Origin: Dacryopinax spathularia
Taxonomy: Eukaryota > Basidiomycota > Dacrymycetes > Dacrymycetales > Dacrymycetaceae
Assembly (NCBI GenBank): GCA_037974965.1
Contig: JBBPFI010000006.1
Coordinates: 310,001 to 374,000 of the forward strand
Direction of reading: 5' to 3'
Length of the DNA stretch: 64,000 bases
Below the pieces are notes generated by a model. That model did no database searches. It worked only from the letters and a program-made list of their open reading frames with translations, and had not been told where the DNA came from. The translations under genes and the position numbers were made by a program. Shown one piece after another: positions 1-11,866 of this stretch; within the stretch, counting starts at the first letter, position 1, and the number at the start of each line of letters is the position of its first letter.

Positions 1-1189
1 CGAGCATGCTATGGGCTTCTGGACTTTTATCGTGGTTTTGAGCAGCATTCACTTGCCCCAGAATCGCGGGATCTGACGTCCTTCCAAACGCTTATCAGGC
101 CTCTCCGCTATACTGTTGCACCGATGGGAGCCCACAACATTCCTGGTATCATGCAGGATAATGTGAATTTCCTGTTCAGCGACGAGATACCTCATATCAC
201 AACACCTTTTATCGACGACCTAGGCATTAAAGGGCCTACAACTCGTTACGAGACTAAAGGCGGGTACGAAACAATCCGTGAAAACAAGGGGATACGCCGT
301 TTCGTTTTCGAACACCTCACGAATGTTCACCAAATCATTACTCGAGCGGAACATGCCGGAGCGACCTTTTCCAGGCCAAAGGCGGAGCTATGCTCACCTG
401 AAATCATTCTTTTAGGTCATTGATGCTCCTACGAAGGCCAACACCCTGATCCAGCTAAGGTGCAAAAGATAATCGAAGGGAAACTACCTTGCGAGAATAT
501 TTTGGGGGTACGCATGTTCCTGGGGACTGTTGGCATCATGCGAATTTTCATTTGCGATTTCGCCCGCATCGCTCGGCCCCTCAAGAACCTCAAGCGAAAG
601 GATGTCGAGTTCCGTTTTGGAGATCGCAAACTGAACGCGGTGCGCCAGCTACAAGCAGCAGCACTCGAAGCAGAATGTAACCATGTTTTGACACCGATCA
701 ATTACAAATGCGGACGTCCGGTCACACTCGCGGTAGACTCCTCCAACATTGCAGTTGGTTTCGTACTATATCAGGAGGATGAAAAGGGACGGCGGTGTCC
801 ATGTCGATTCAGCTCGGTTGCATGGAATGACAGAGAATCAAAATACTTGCAGCCTAAGCTTGAGCTGTATGGGGTATATCAGGTGCTCTGACACTACCGT
901 ATCTGGCTGGTCAGCTTGCCTGAATTTACACTCGAAGTGGACGCGAAATATATCAAGGGAATGCTGAACAATCCCGACGCATGCCCAACTACGGTGCTTA
1001 ATCGATGGGTGTCCTGGATTCACCCATTCCCATTCAAACTCGTACACATACCGGCTGACCAACATGTCGCCCCAGACGGTTTATTGTGCCGGCCACCGGC
1101 CAATATTGCCAAAATTGAGGACCAACTCCCAGACAAATTTGAAGATGGCACACTTAACCTATCTCAGGTGTTCACACTGGAACTCGCGT
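1..1189 (+). mobile_element. Older Ty3/gypsy element, left part (reverse transcriptase to RNase H), fossil
   Basis: The three forward frames hold recognisable but worn Ty3/gypsy pol pieces: the end of the reverse transcriptase (a FIDD core near 208), then the RNase H region with the stretch KYIKGMLNNPD near 949. The same words occur in the pol of the younger element next to it, so both belong to one clade. The copy is broken in several places. It continues at 16030 on the far side of the younger insertion and probably runs off the left edge of the window. Confidence 0.85.
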
Positions 1190-1652
1190 TGTGAGGAGTA
1201 TTCTCCTCTTGAGCGGGGAACGGGGCAACAGGTGGTTATTCGAGGCCGATGGACCCTGAGCGCCGAATCTCGGAACCAGTAGTCGCGACCGGATCTCAGA
1301 ACGGGATCTAGGCCTGGCAAGCTCGGCTCAAGATCTCGGAACGGTTAGCCGGTCCGGGCGGAGACTGAAATCTCGAGGCGAGATTCCGGTCTTGTCCGGA
1401 GTGAAGGTGAAATTTGGTATTTGCCCTAGACCTTACATATATCGTAGCGGTAGGTACGAAGGTAGATGCAAATGACCACTACGAATCGTGAAGCCCGTCT
1501 CGCTCGCCCCATCGAATCGTCTTGCACCGCCTTCTCGAAACGAAATATTGTTTCGATACTTCGATCTCGTCGTCCCATTTCCCCTCGGTCTTTCACCTGC
1601 CCATCGCACCTAAGATCTCTCCTGCACACTTGGGGAAGGAAAAGATCACACA
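1190..1652 (+). repeat. 5' LTR of the young Ty3/gypsy element
   Basis: This repeat starts TG and ends CA and matches 15563-16025 over its full 463 bases with about nine differences. It contains several copies of the element's AGATCTCG-type motif (for example near 1251, 1275, 1331 and 1362). Confidence 0.95.
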
Positions 1653-1655
1653 AAT

Positions 1656-1673
1656 TGGAGCCCAACGCGAGGG
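1656..1673 (+). other. Candidate primer binding site
   Basis: A TGG followed by AGCCCAACGCGAGG begins four bases after the LTR end, where the family binds the 3' CCA end of a tRNA primer. I could not assign the tRNA species. Confidence 0.5.
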
Positions 1674-1967
1674 GCCTCTAGCTACGCAGCCTGCAGTCAC
1701 TCTTCAGGCACCGGCTGGAAGAGCCGACGAAAGTCAACTCGACAGGTATAGATTAACACGGCGGATAGGCGGCAGACTCGTCGTACGACGGCACAGAAGG
1801 CCACGGAGCGAGAGGGGACGTCATCGACAGCGGCGTCACGAATACCGCTCCGCAGAGCGGGGGAAGGTCGAACCGACACATCTTCGACTCTCTCTTCCAA
1901 TTCCACGTCCAAAGAATCGTTTCAAGATCTCGGTCCGAGACTACGTATAAGGGAGGGTTCGGTAGCA

Positions 1968-4388
1968 ATGCCGCCGACCCCACCAGCCCTGCCGGGGGGA
2001 AATGAGGAATTCGTGAATCCGGCAATGCGTATGCCGACCCGGAACAGTCCAGCCGCCCCCCGCTTTGACGGCACCGCCCTTGGGCTATCCAGGTACTTCA
2101 AGGATCTGGAATTGCTTGCCGAGGCGGCAGGACTGTCGGATTCCCAGAAAATCGAATATGCCACACTCTACCTCGACGCCCAGACGGCAGAACTGTGGGA
2201 GATGCTCCCCACTGCTAGGCAGGTGCCGGCGGATTACCCGGCATTCAAGAAAGCGGTCATGAGGCTTTACCCCAGATCGGATCGAGAGAGGCGCTTCCGT
2301 TTGGACGACCTCGATCGGGTTACGGAGGGTAGAAACTTGACAAGGTATTCCTCTCGGGATGACTTGGGACGGTACTATAGGGAGTTTCTCCCGGTAGCTA
2401 CGTTCCTGAGGGAGGGAGAAAAGGTATCGGCAAGAGAGGTGAACCAGGCGTTCATGAGGGGCTTCGAGCCGACTTTCTGGGCCCAGATATTGAATCGGCT
2501 GATGCTCCTTGACACTTCTCATCCCCTCGACCAACCGTTCGACTGGGAGAAGGCGCGCGAAGCTGCCGAATACCTCCATAATGGGGCAATGGCTGGGGTG
2601 ATCCCCGATGTAGGAGCAGGTGGAGGGGCTCCGACGGGAATCTTTTCTCAACCGGGGACGCGAGTAAAGACGGAGATCCAAGAGGTTGCACCGGTTCTGG
2701 AAGAACGAATGCGTAGGATCGAGGAAACGCTCACCCTATTGGCAAACCGAGACACCGGCCCAAGATTTCAACCCGAGAACTCGGGGCCAGCCTACCGCGG
2801 TGGGAACGCGCCGTATTCCGGTCCTAGAGTGCGGTTCGACGCCCAAGCAGGAAACGGGGCGCCCAATGCGGCAGGGCCCGGCCCGCAAGCTTCGTATAGG
2901 CAACCTCTGCCGCACTTCAACCTCTCTTGTTTCTTCTGCGGGGGGCAAGGACATCGCACTTTCCAGTGCCAAACGGCAGCCGCGTACATCAGGGACGGGA
3001 AATGCCGAAGGGATGAGGCGGGCAGGACCATGTATCCTGACGGCACGTATGTCACGCGTGATCCGACGGGGACGTTCAAGGAGAAAATCGATGCATACCA
3101 TGAACGCCAGACGCGCCAGGAGGCAGGAAAAATCGATCGACAGACGGCGTCGGTAAACCTTTACGAAGTAATGGAACTGGCCGACAACTACGTGTTGGAT
3201 GTAGACGTGGGACCTCCACAGGCCGCCTACACCTATGGAAACATCGACCTCCGGGATTCAGATGAAGATGCCTTGGAGCTCGAAAGGCTAGAGGTCATGA
3301 TTAACGAGAAAAAGCGGGTGGTTGAAGAGAAACGGAAGGGCCGAGCTGGAAACGGGAACTTGGTTCGAGAACCCGGACGTGGTCCGGGGCCGAGAACTCG
3401 GATCGAGGGAACATGGCTTGTCCCGGAGGTGGTGATCACGCGGTCGAACCGTCCGGCAGGTATTGCGAAAGATCGTGCGGCTACAATAGAGCAACTTCCT
3501 GAAACGGGAGAAGGGAGGACAGAGGGCGAAGCAACCAGGAGGGAACCGACGGAGCGACAGCCGGGTAAACCTACGAATGCAGAGACCGGGCGCCCAACCG
3601 ATAAGCCGCAGGAACGGAAGGAACCCCAACATCAGTACAAGATCCAGACACCGATCGAAGACGCAACGGTAGTGGCTAGAGTCCTCAAGAGGTCCTTGGA
3701 CGCCAGTGTCTTGTTGACGCAGGGGGAGTTGCTAGCCCTCGCCCCCGACCTGAGAAAGAGGATCAAGGAAATGATCACCACGCGCCGTATTCCCATGGGG
3801 GACATAAAAGGGGTAGAGGTGGAGGAGGCGCCGCCGGACACGGCCCCCTATCACAACGTTTACTTTGTTGAAGCGGGAGGCAACCCAGAGAGAGACAGAA
3901 AACCCAAGATTGTGGTGGCTCAAGACTCGATCCCGCTTCGGATTCTCGATGCGAGCATGGGAGGAGTTCTTGGGGTAACGGCGGTCCTGGATAGTGGGGC
4001 TCAGATCTGTGCCCTTTGCAGGGACCTTTGGGAGGCGACGGGGCTTCCGTGTTCTACGGACAGAGTATGGGTAATGGAAGGAGCTGCGGGGGATCTGTCG
4101 CGCACCGCCGGACTGATGGAGAACGTCGGCGTGACGATCGGGAGCTGCACCGTCTATCTCCAAATCCACGTGGTTGAGGAAGCACCATTCGAGTTGCTCC
4201 TAGGAAGGCCTTTCTTCGTCCTCACCTCCTGCAAGACCGCTGACTCCCTCGACGGAACCCAGCACGTCACACTTCACGATCCGAACTCGCACAAGACGAT
4301 TACCCTGCCGACCAGAGAGAAGTCATCAAAGGCGAGGACGCACCTGAGGGGCAGGCAGCCTCAAGTAGAGGTCTTAGAGGATTTTTGA
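1968..4388 (+). mobile_element. gag-protease region of the young Ty3/gypsy element
   Basis: One long open frame encodes about 806 residues. The N-terminal third resembles a retrotransposon capsid. Near residue 320 lies a single CCHC zinc knuckle (C-x2-C-x4-H-x4-C, reading CFFCGGQGHRTFQC). A long charged, glycine/arginine-rich linker follows. Near residue 668 is the aspartic protease signature VLDSGAQIC, with the partner motif ELLLGRPF about 70 residues on. The order capsid, zinc knuckle, protease is that of Ty3/gypsy Gag-Pro. Confidence 0.88.
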
Positions 4389-4663
4389 GTGAGGGCCGAT
4401 CGGAGGCGCTGGCCGTAAGCAGCGTGACAGTTTCGCAAAGAGAGGCCGGTAAACATACGACATATACCAACAAAGCATCCCTATAATTATTCGAATTGAG
4501 AAACGCAAACGAGAAACAGATGTGAGAACTCGGACCAAAAACACTGGAAAAAGGCATAGAGCCGGTCAAACAGAAAAACATATCCTATTTCTATTCGCCT
4601 ATCGAGCAAACCGACGGGCAAAAGACGCCGTTTCTCAGACGACTACTCCCGCTACTCTATCCT

Positions 4664-7600
4664 ATGGACGCCCAACCGGAGGAATTTCTAAGGGCGCGGA
4701 CCTACGGAACGATGTTTGGCTTCGACAGGAGGGTCGGAGTATTTGCAGCCCAGAAAGGGGACGGACAACCCAAACCTGGAAAGAAATATAAACCGGTGCA
4801 CCGCAGGGTGGTACCGGTGGCGACAACCTTGCCGGAACACTTCCGTGTAGGGCGGCATTTCCCGAGTGACCCTCTAGAGGGTATGGCTCGTTTACCAACC
4901 TCGCCGCCAGAATTCGAACCGAGAGGCAGGGTGACGCGGGAGCGATGGGACGTGCTACGGATTGGAGAGGATGGGTTTCTTTCCCTGGAAGAAGTGAAGC
5001 TCGTCGCGTGGGTGATGACCCAGCACGAGAAGGCGTTCGCCTTTACGGTGGAAGAGCAAGGAGCCTTCAAGGACAAATACTTCGAGCCTGTAGTGATCCC
5101 AACTGTGGAACACATTCCGTGGGCAGAACGGAACATGCCTATCCCGCCAGGGATATTCGATGAAGTATGTGGGATAATGAAGGACAAACTCGACACAGGG
5201 GTATACGAACCCTCGAACTCCTCGTATAGGAGCAGGTGGTTCTGCATGGTGAAGAAGGACGGGAAGTCGCTCCGCATAGTACACGATCTACAGAAACTCA
5301 ACGCGATAACGATAAAAGACGCCGCTGTACCTCCGATGGTGGAGCAGATTGCGGAATCCTTCGCAGGGCGAGCGGGGTATTCGATGTTTGATCTCTACGT
5401 TGCATTTGACCAGAGGAAGCTTCCACCGGAATCCAGAGATCTTACCGCGTTCCAATCCCCTTTGGGTGCGTTGCGGTTGACGACACTACCGATGGGGTGG
5501 ACGAACTCGGTCCAAATACTTCATGGGGACGTCACCTTCATCTTGAGAGACGAGATTCCGCATTCTGCGGTCTATTTCATAGACGATATAGGGTGTCCGG
5601 GCCCCAAATCTTGATACGAGATCTCGCCGGGAAGATACGAAACGATACCTCAAAACGAAGGAATCCGCAAGTTTGTATACGAGGTGTGTGAAACGGCACA
5701 CAGGGTGCTACAGCGAATCAAATACGCAGGGGCCACGGTCTCAGGTTCAAAGTCCCACATCTGCGTACCGGAGGTGGTTATCTTAGGACACAAGTGCACG
5801 TACGAAGGAAGAGTGCCGGATGAGTCCAGGGTACAGAAGATACGGGATTGGCCGGCCTGCAAATCAGTCACGGAAGTCAGGGGATTCTTAGGGGTGGCAG
5901 GGGTCGTGAGGATGTTCATCAAGGACTTCGCGAAGCATGCCCAACCACTGGTGAACCTCACCAAAAAGGACGCAGAGTTTGAGTGGGGGGAGAAGGAACA
6001 GCGAGCCATGGATAAGCTGAAAGAGCTCGTCATCACGTCGCCGGCCTTGCGACCAATCGATTATGCTAGCGGGCGGCTGGTGATATTGGCAGTCGACTCG
6101 TTGTTCATCGGGGTGGGGTACGTGATATCCCAGGTTGGAGAGGACGGAAAGCGATACCCGTCAAGGTTCGGATCGATCACATGGAACGAAGTGGAGACAA
6201 GGTACTCGCAGGCGAAGTTGGAACTGTATGGGCTATTCCGGGCGCTGAAGGCCACTCGACTTTATCTCATTGGTGTACCGAACCTTAGGGTGGAGGTGGA
6301 CGCGAAGTACATCAAGGGTATGCTCAACAATCCCGATATACAGCCCAACATGACCATAAATCGATGGATTGCGGGAATTCATTTGTTTTCGTTCGACCTG
6401 GTCCACGTACCGGCTGACCGGCACAAAGGGGCGGACGGACTATCGCGTCGGGAAACTACCCTTTCCGACCCTCCGCAGGAGTCGCCAGGACAGGTAGAAG
6501 AGTGGCTGGACGTGACAATGGGATTTCTTCTCGAGATCTCGAACCGAGATCTCGGGAACGATCCCCGGACCGAGGTTGCCGCGACCCGAGGACCGGTGCA
6601 CGTTCTCCAGATTAGCAGTGAAGATCTCCTGCCTCGAACGTCCAAGAGCCGAAAGAGAGACGAACGGCTGAAGGAGATTCAGGTGTTCCTTGAGTTGGGA
6701 AAGCGACCTGAAACTCAGTCCGAGAACTCATTCCGACAATTCGTTAATAGTGCGATGCGCTACTTCGTCAGAAATCAGAAGTTATGGCGGAAGGAGGGGC
6801 ACGGAAGGCACCAGCTGGTCATCCCCTATGAGAAGAGGCTAGCGCTGCTTCGTCAGGCACACGACGACCTCGGGCACAAAGGGGTGTACGCGGTGCGGAC
6901 TAGGTTGTTGGCGCGGTTCTGGTGGCCTGGCTTGCTGACGGACGTGAAATGGTATGTGAAGACGTGTCATGAGTGCCAGGTGCGACAGACGAGGAGGATC
7001 CACATACCACCTACCACTCCTCGGCCCCACAGACTGTTCGGGAAAGTGTACGTCGACACTATGTCCTTGCCCCCGGCGCGATACGGGCCAGGCCGACAAC
7101 AATACTCCTCCTTCGTACACGCCCGGTGCTCCCTCACCTCGTGGTGCGAGGGGAGGATGCTCATGAGGGAGGACGCGGGAACGTTGGCTAGCTTCCTTTT
7201 TGAAGAAGTCATCTGTAGGTGGGGCGCGATCTCAGAGATCGTGACCGACAATGGGGCTTCGTTTGTGGCAGCGGTGAACGAGCTGAAGGACCGTTACGAC
7301 GTCACGCATATCCGGATATCCCCCTACAACTCGCAGGCGAACGGTGTGGTGGAAAGAAGGCACTATGACTTTAGGGAGGCGCTGATCAAGATGTGTGCCG
7401 GTGACGGAACAGTGTGGCCCTCGAAGGTCCACCATGTGTTATGGGCGGAGCGAGTCACAGTACCAAAATCAACGGGGCTGTCGCCCTTCTTCATGGTACA
7501 CAGGGTGGAACCCATCTTACCGTTTGATGTCCTTGAGGCCACATACTTGATGGAGCCCCTCCCCAATGGCGTGGCGTGCACGGAGCTGGTCGCTTGGCGG

Positions 7601-8041
7601 GCGCAACAGCTCGAGAAGAGAGGTGACGATCTGCGCGAGATCTCGGAACGGGTATTCGCCGCGAGAAAGGAATCCGTGAAGCAATTCTGGAAACGGTTTT
7701 CCCACGCGATATTTGACTACGATCATAAGCCGGGCGATATGGTCCTCGTTCGGAATACCCGAGTCGAAAAGGAGATGAACCGGAAGACCAAGCCAAGATA
7801 CCTCGGACCGATGGTGGTAATAAGACGAAAATCGCCCTCGTCGTATATCCTCGCCAAAGTGACAGGCGTGGTCATTCGAATGGCGTTTGCGGCCTTTAGG
7901 CTGGTGCCATACGAAGCCCGGCGCCGAACCGCCGTACCTGTCACTACCTTGACGGGAATCAGCGAGGAAGAGTTAGAGGCTCTTGCGAAGCAGCTACCGG
8001 AACCGAGCGAGGAAGTCGTCCCCGGCGAAGAGGATGCGTAA
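4664..8041 (+). mobile_element. pol region of the young Ty3/gypsy element (reverse transcriptase, RNase H, integrase)
   Basis: The region carries, in order, a reverse transcriptase with the YFIDDI core, an RNase H with an AVDS motif, and an integrase. The integrase has an HHCC zinc domain (H near HDDLGHKG, then C-x2-C in KTCHECQ) and a DDE core (DTMS, TDNGASF, and E in NGVVERR). The end has a basic tail of the chromodomain-like position. The order RT-RNase H-integrase marks Ty3/gypsy, not Ty1/copia. It is treated as a fossil; about one break is seen in this region. Confidence 0.88.
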
Positions 8042-8086
8042 CAAGGAAATACCTCGTGATATACCCGATACCCGGGGAGGAAGATA

Positions 8087-8102
8087 TCAGAAGTTCCTAG
8101 GA
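8087..8102 (+). repeat. Border motif copy 1 (TCAGAAGTTCCTAGGA)
   Basis: This 16-base word lies just after the end of pol. It recurs exactly at 11344-11359 and with one change at 15544-15559. Here it extends into the perfect palindrome GTTCCTAGGAAC. Confidence 0.85.
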
Positions 8103-8466
8103 ACTCCCTAGGGCGGGTGACAGATACCGTAAGGACAAAGAAGAACGTCACTCGTTATAAATCAAACCAATCCGAGCGAACAACTTGAAAGACATACACG
8201 TAACACAACCAAAATGATACCTCGTCTCGAGAACTCGAGACGACTTGTACGTGCGATACCCACGAATCGACATCTCGACTCGAGAAGTCGGATCGACAGA
8301 TACACGCGAAGGACCGCTACGAGCAACGGGATCGTTACATGATGGCGAAAGAGGCGGCGTCAAACGGCGTGTATTACTGAGGACGCCTAGGTATGTATGG
8401 TAAGGACAGGATGGGAGAAAAGGACACACCAGAAAAACTCCCGAAGAGCGAAAGGAAACCGATCAT

Positions 8467-11328
8467 CTATTTACGTGGAAGCAAACCCTTTACCTCGTCC
8501 TCCAGGATACCAGCGGCGAGCGACGACATGGCCCCACTGAGATCCGAAACCTCCTGATGGAGATGGGTAACCCCCATCTGCCATGTCAAAGTGTCCCCAT
8601 CGCGGGCCGCAACGCCCAAACCGCCTTTAGTCCTCACGACGTCTAACGCCCGAGAGGCGGAGTTGCGTAGCCGTTTGACGAGTTCGGGGTCGATGCTGGA
8701 CCCCCCGCCCCGAGATCGCTTGGTAGGAGCGATGGGCAAGGTGATATCGAAGGGTTCGGATTCTTCGCGCCAATCATCGACGCTCTTACCCCACGATGGG
8801 TCGGGGGACTCAGAGCGGCCTCCAACGGGAAAGGGCGTCTTGAAACGCGGGGGAACGGATGGCGTGCGACCCCCCGAACTCGCATCCATATCCGCGTCGG
8901 CACAATGCTTGCCCTTGCTTCGCGACGAGCGAGCGGGGGCGGTGTCCTCCGGAGGTTCCTCGACGCGAGAACTCGGATCGAGAACGGCAGCCCTCGTCTT
9001 AGGGCTGGCCTCGGCCACGGACTCGCCATCGGCACGAACGGACGGAGTAGCCCGGGAGTCTTCGGCCGGCGGGGGAGGCGGTGGCTCGATGGTTTCGGGC
9101 GTCGTCGTGCAATTGTCGCCCATTTCCACATCCATGTTGTCCCCTCCGGGAGCGTCCCCGACGGGTTTAGGGGTTGGAACGTCGGCTTCGGGATCCTGAG
9201 CTTCTTCGTGGAGAGGGGCATCACCCGCGGCAGGCGTGGGGACGTTACTCGCGTCGGCTGGAGCATTCGATTCGAGATCTGGAACCGAGTTCTCGGGGCG
9301 AGTCTCTGCGGCGGTTTCCGGAGGCATGGGAGCATCGACCGCCCCTCCATCGTCGGATGACGCAACACCGGCGAACACAACGTCGAGGCGTTGGGCGCCT
9401 CCCATATCCTCATACCACTCCTCCTCTTCGCCAACGAAGTCGACCAATACGGAGGCCGAGTCTAATGGGGGTGGCGGGGGACCGCTTCGCGCAGAAGCCT
9501 TTTCTTCAGGCAGAGGGACGTTCTTCGTGCCGGGGGAAGTGTCCTCCCAGTCGCCAGGCATGGCCACCATATCTACCGGAGGCTCAGGCATCCAGTACTT
9601 CGCGGGGATTATACCGGCGAGCGCTGGGTGGAGATACGACACCGGCTGTGGAATGAGGAGACGGTTTCCCGTAACACAACCTCTCAATTTGACTAGAAAG
9701 GCTTCAGCTGCGGCGTTGATTTCCGTGATCTCCAGAGCCCGGAGGCTGTACCAGACCCGGAGGGCGCTAAGCTGCTAGAGTGTTAACGGGGTATGACCGA
9801 CCGGAGAAAGGTCACTTACACCGTTTGTGACGGCGGGGTTCGACAACACGGCACCCCCACGAGCCGCTGTTTTCGCGAGGCGCAACACAACTGCCATTCT
9901 CGGAGCAAGAAGTCGCGCGGGAACCTTGGCACGCCGGCCGGCGGGGGAGTGCTCCCAAGGGGGCATACGCGGGACCGAACCGACAGGAGCTAAGTCGAGT
10001 TCGCCTAGAGGCAGCGCGGGGCGATATTCACCATGGTACACGTTGGCCCACTGCTGCTCAATATCAACGTACACGGCTAGGCACGCTAACAGTGCAGGGT
10101 GGGCGTTCGCTGCGGCTTTCATGGCGGCAAACACCTTGGTCTACCTACCGTATCAGCCACGGTCTGAACTCTCGGTTTGAGAACTCGTACCCATTTCTCG
10201 ATCCAAGTTTTCGCCCAGCTCTTGTACTTCGAAAGGGTTTGGACCAAAAGGGATGGAGACAGGGGAGCGTTCAGCACTGCCTTTACGGCCTTCCCCACTT
10301 CGGACTCGGCAACTGCGACGTCCTGGATCGCGTCATCTAGAGCGTTGCGAAACGTTACATCCCTACTAACGGACCGCTTTGCTACAAAGCTAGGCGGAAA
10401 CACTTGAATGTCGTCGTCCTTCATGGCGAAATTGTCGATTTCCCCATATAAGGCGGTGATTTCGTCCTTCCAGTCCTCCGGTACCGGTACGTTGACGGAT
10501 TCCAACGCGCTTTGGCAATCTCCCTGCGAAATCTCGGTTCAAGATGTCGCCTCGGACGCTCGACTCGAGATATCAAGCTTACCCAGGCGTTCACCACATT
10601 GTCCACCCACTTGCGAATCGCCTCGGGGGCTGCCTTTCGGCCAGGGCGCAACACCACCATTTCCCGCAAGCGTAGCCACAAGCAGCCACGAAGGATGCCA
10701 ACCGCTATTCCGTCGTCCGAAGGGCCTCGCACCAATGGGCCAGATGGCCCCGCATAATCGTCCAGAGCCGCGTTGGTCGCAAGAACAAGCGACGCATACC
10801 GTTCCCTTGTAGCAGCTTGGACTAAGGCGGGGTCGAGTCGAAAAGCGAACTTTTTCCTCTTGCGCAGCTCTGCGATGTATGCCAACCAGGCACAAAGCGC
10901 CTCATCCACGTCCCGCTCCAACGTCACCTTCTCCTGGACGTGTGCGGTGAGGATAACGCGCTGCGACTCGTCAGCAGACAGCGCACCACCACTGAGTACG
11001 CACTTACCCAATCACCTAAGGAGCGACGAACGAACGCGAGAGCAGCTTGAATATTGGTCACCGGTGGGCCGGTAGCCTTCCACAACACGGTGTATTTATC
11101 GCGCAGCTTCTGCGCAGGTGTAGCCGGAGTGGAATCGACCTCGTCCACCTCCGAGGCGGTAACAGACTCCACTTGCGTTTCGTCCAACATGGCGATCATT
11201 TGTTTGGCGTTCGATGTGAGAGTCGCGAATCGACAGAAGATGACAGTTAGAACACAAAGGGCGTCGAGCGGCGTTAGATGGCAACGTGCCCCTTTCTTTA
11301 AGGCCTTCCGGAAGCATGGCCTTTGCAC
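8467..11328 (-). mobile_element. Antisense reading-frame block A inside the young retrotransposon
   Basis: Several open segments on the minus strand follow one another between 11328 and 8467, separated by gaps of intron size. The upstream segments have helical, leucine- and arginine-rich stretches. The downstream one (8467-9687, about 400 residues) is rich in proline, acidic residues and serine, with a basic nuclear-type patch and a helical C-terminal tail. I recognise no enzyme or structural family and no retroviral env. The block starts 16 bases from border motif copy 2. It belongs to the element and is treated as a passenger of unknown function; no combined protein is proposed. Confidence 0.5.
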
Positions 11329-11343
11329 GCGCCGGAGGCGGTG

Positions 11344-11359
11344 TCAGAAGTTCCTAGGA
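11344..11359 (+). repeat. Border motif copy 2 (TCAGAAGTTCCTAGGA)
   Basis: This is identical to copy 1 over 16 bases and lies between antisense blocks A and B. Confidence 0.85.
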
Positions 11360-11866
11360 GGGGAAAGGGCCCTTAGCGTCATGACAACCAGGCCAGAAGT
11401 CTCAATTTGAGAATTGAATGCCAGAACCGACGACGAAATCTCGGGGCGTGATCCAGTAACGAAAGTATAGAAAAACGTAGACTGGGTGAACGCGAGTGCA
11501 GGCAAAAAGGGGATAGAAGCAGAATCAAGGTTCATAGGGACCGCGGAGGAAGAAAGCTGGACGAAAGAAAACAAGGGCCACACGTTGAATTCGCGTCCGC
11601 GCTGCAATACTCGCTGACACACGCCCTCGCCAAGGGTAGACACCACAACAGGTTAACCAGGACATCCGTTTGGTGGGCAACACTCGCTGGGAACTCTCGA
11701 ACGGAGTTTTCGCTTGCAGACCTCTTTTCTCAATTCGAATTCTCTTCTCGAAATCTCAAAACGTGAATCGAAGACGAAGTGGGCAAAACACAAAATCCCA
11801 TTATACCGACCGAATACAGGCAAATGCTACTACCACTTATGTAGGAGAAAAAGAAGAACTGACGGA

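Noticed and set aside
1656-1673. Assignment of the primer binding site to a specific tRNA
   Set aside because: The sequence after TGG does not match a tRNA 3' end that I can recall with certainty.
8591-9778. Plus-strand open frames of 150-200 codons at 8591-9778
   Set aside because: They are antisense to the proline/acid-rich segment of block A and share its low complexity; the minus frame is longer and more protein-like.
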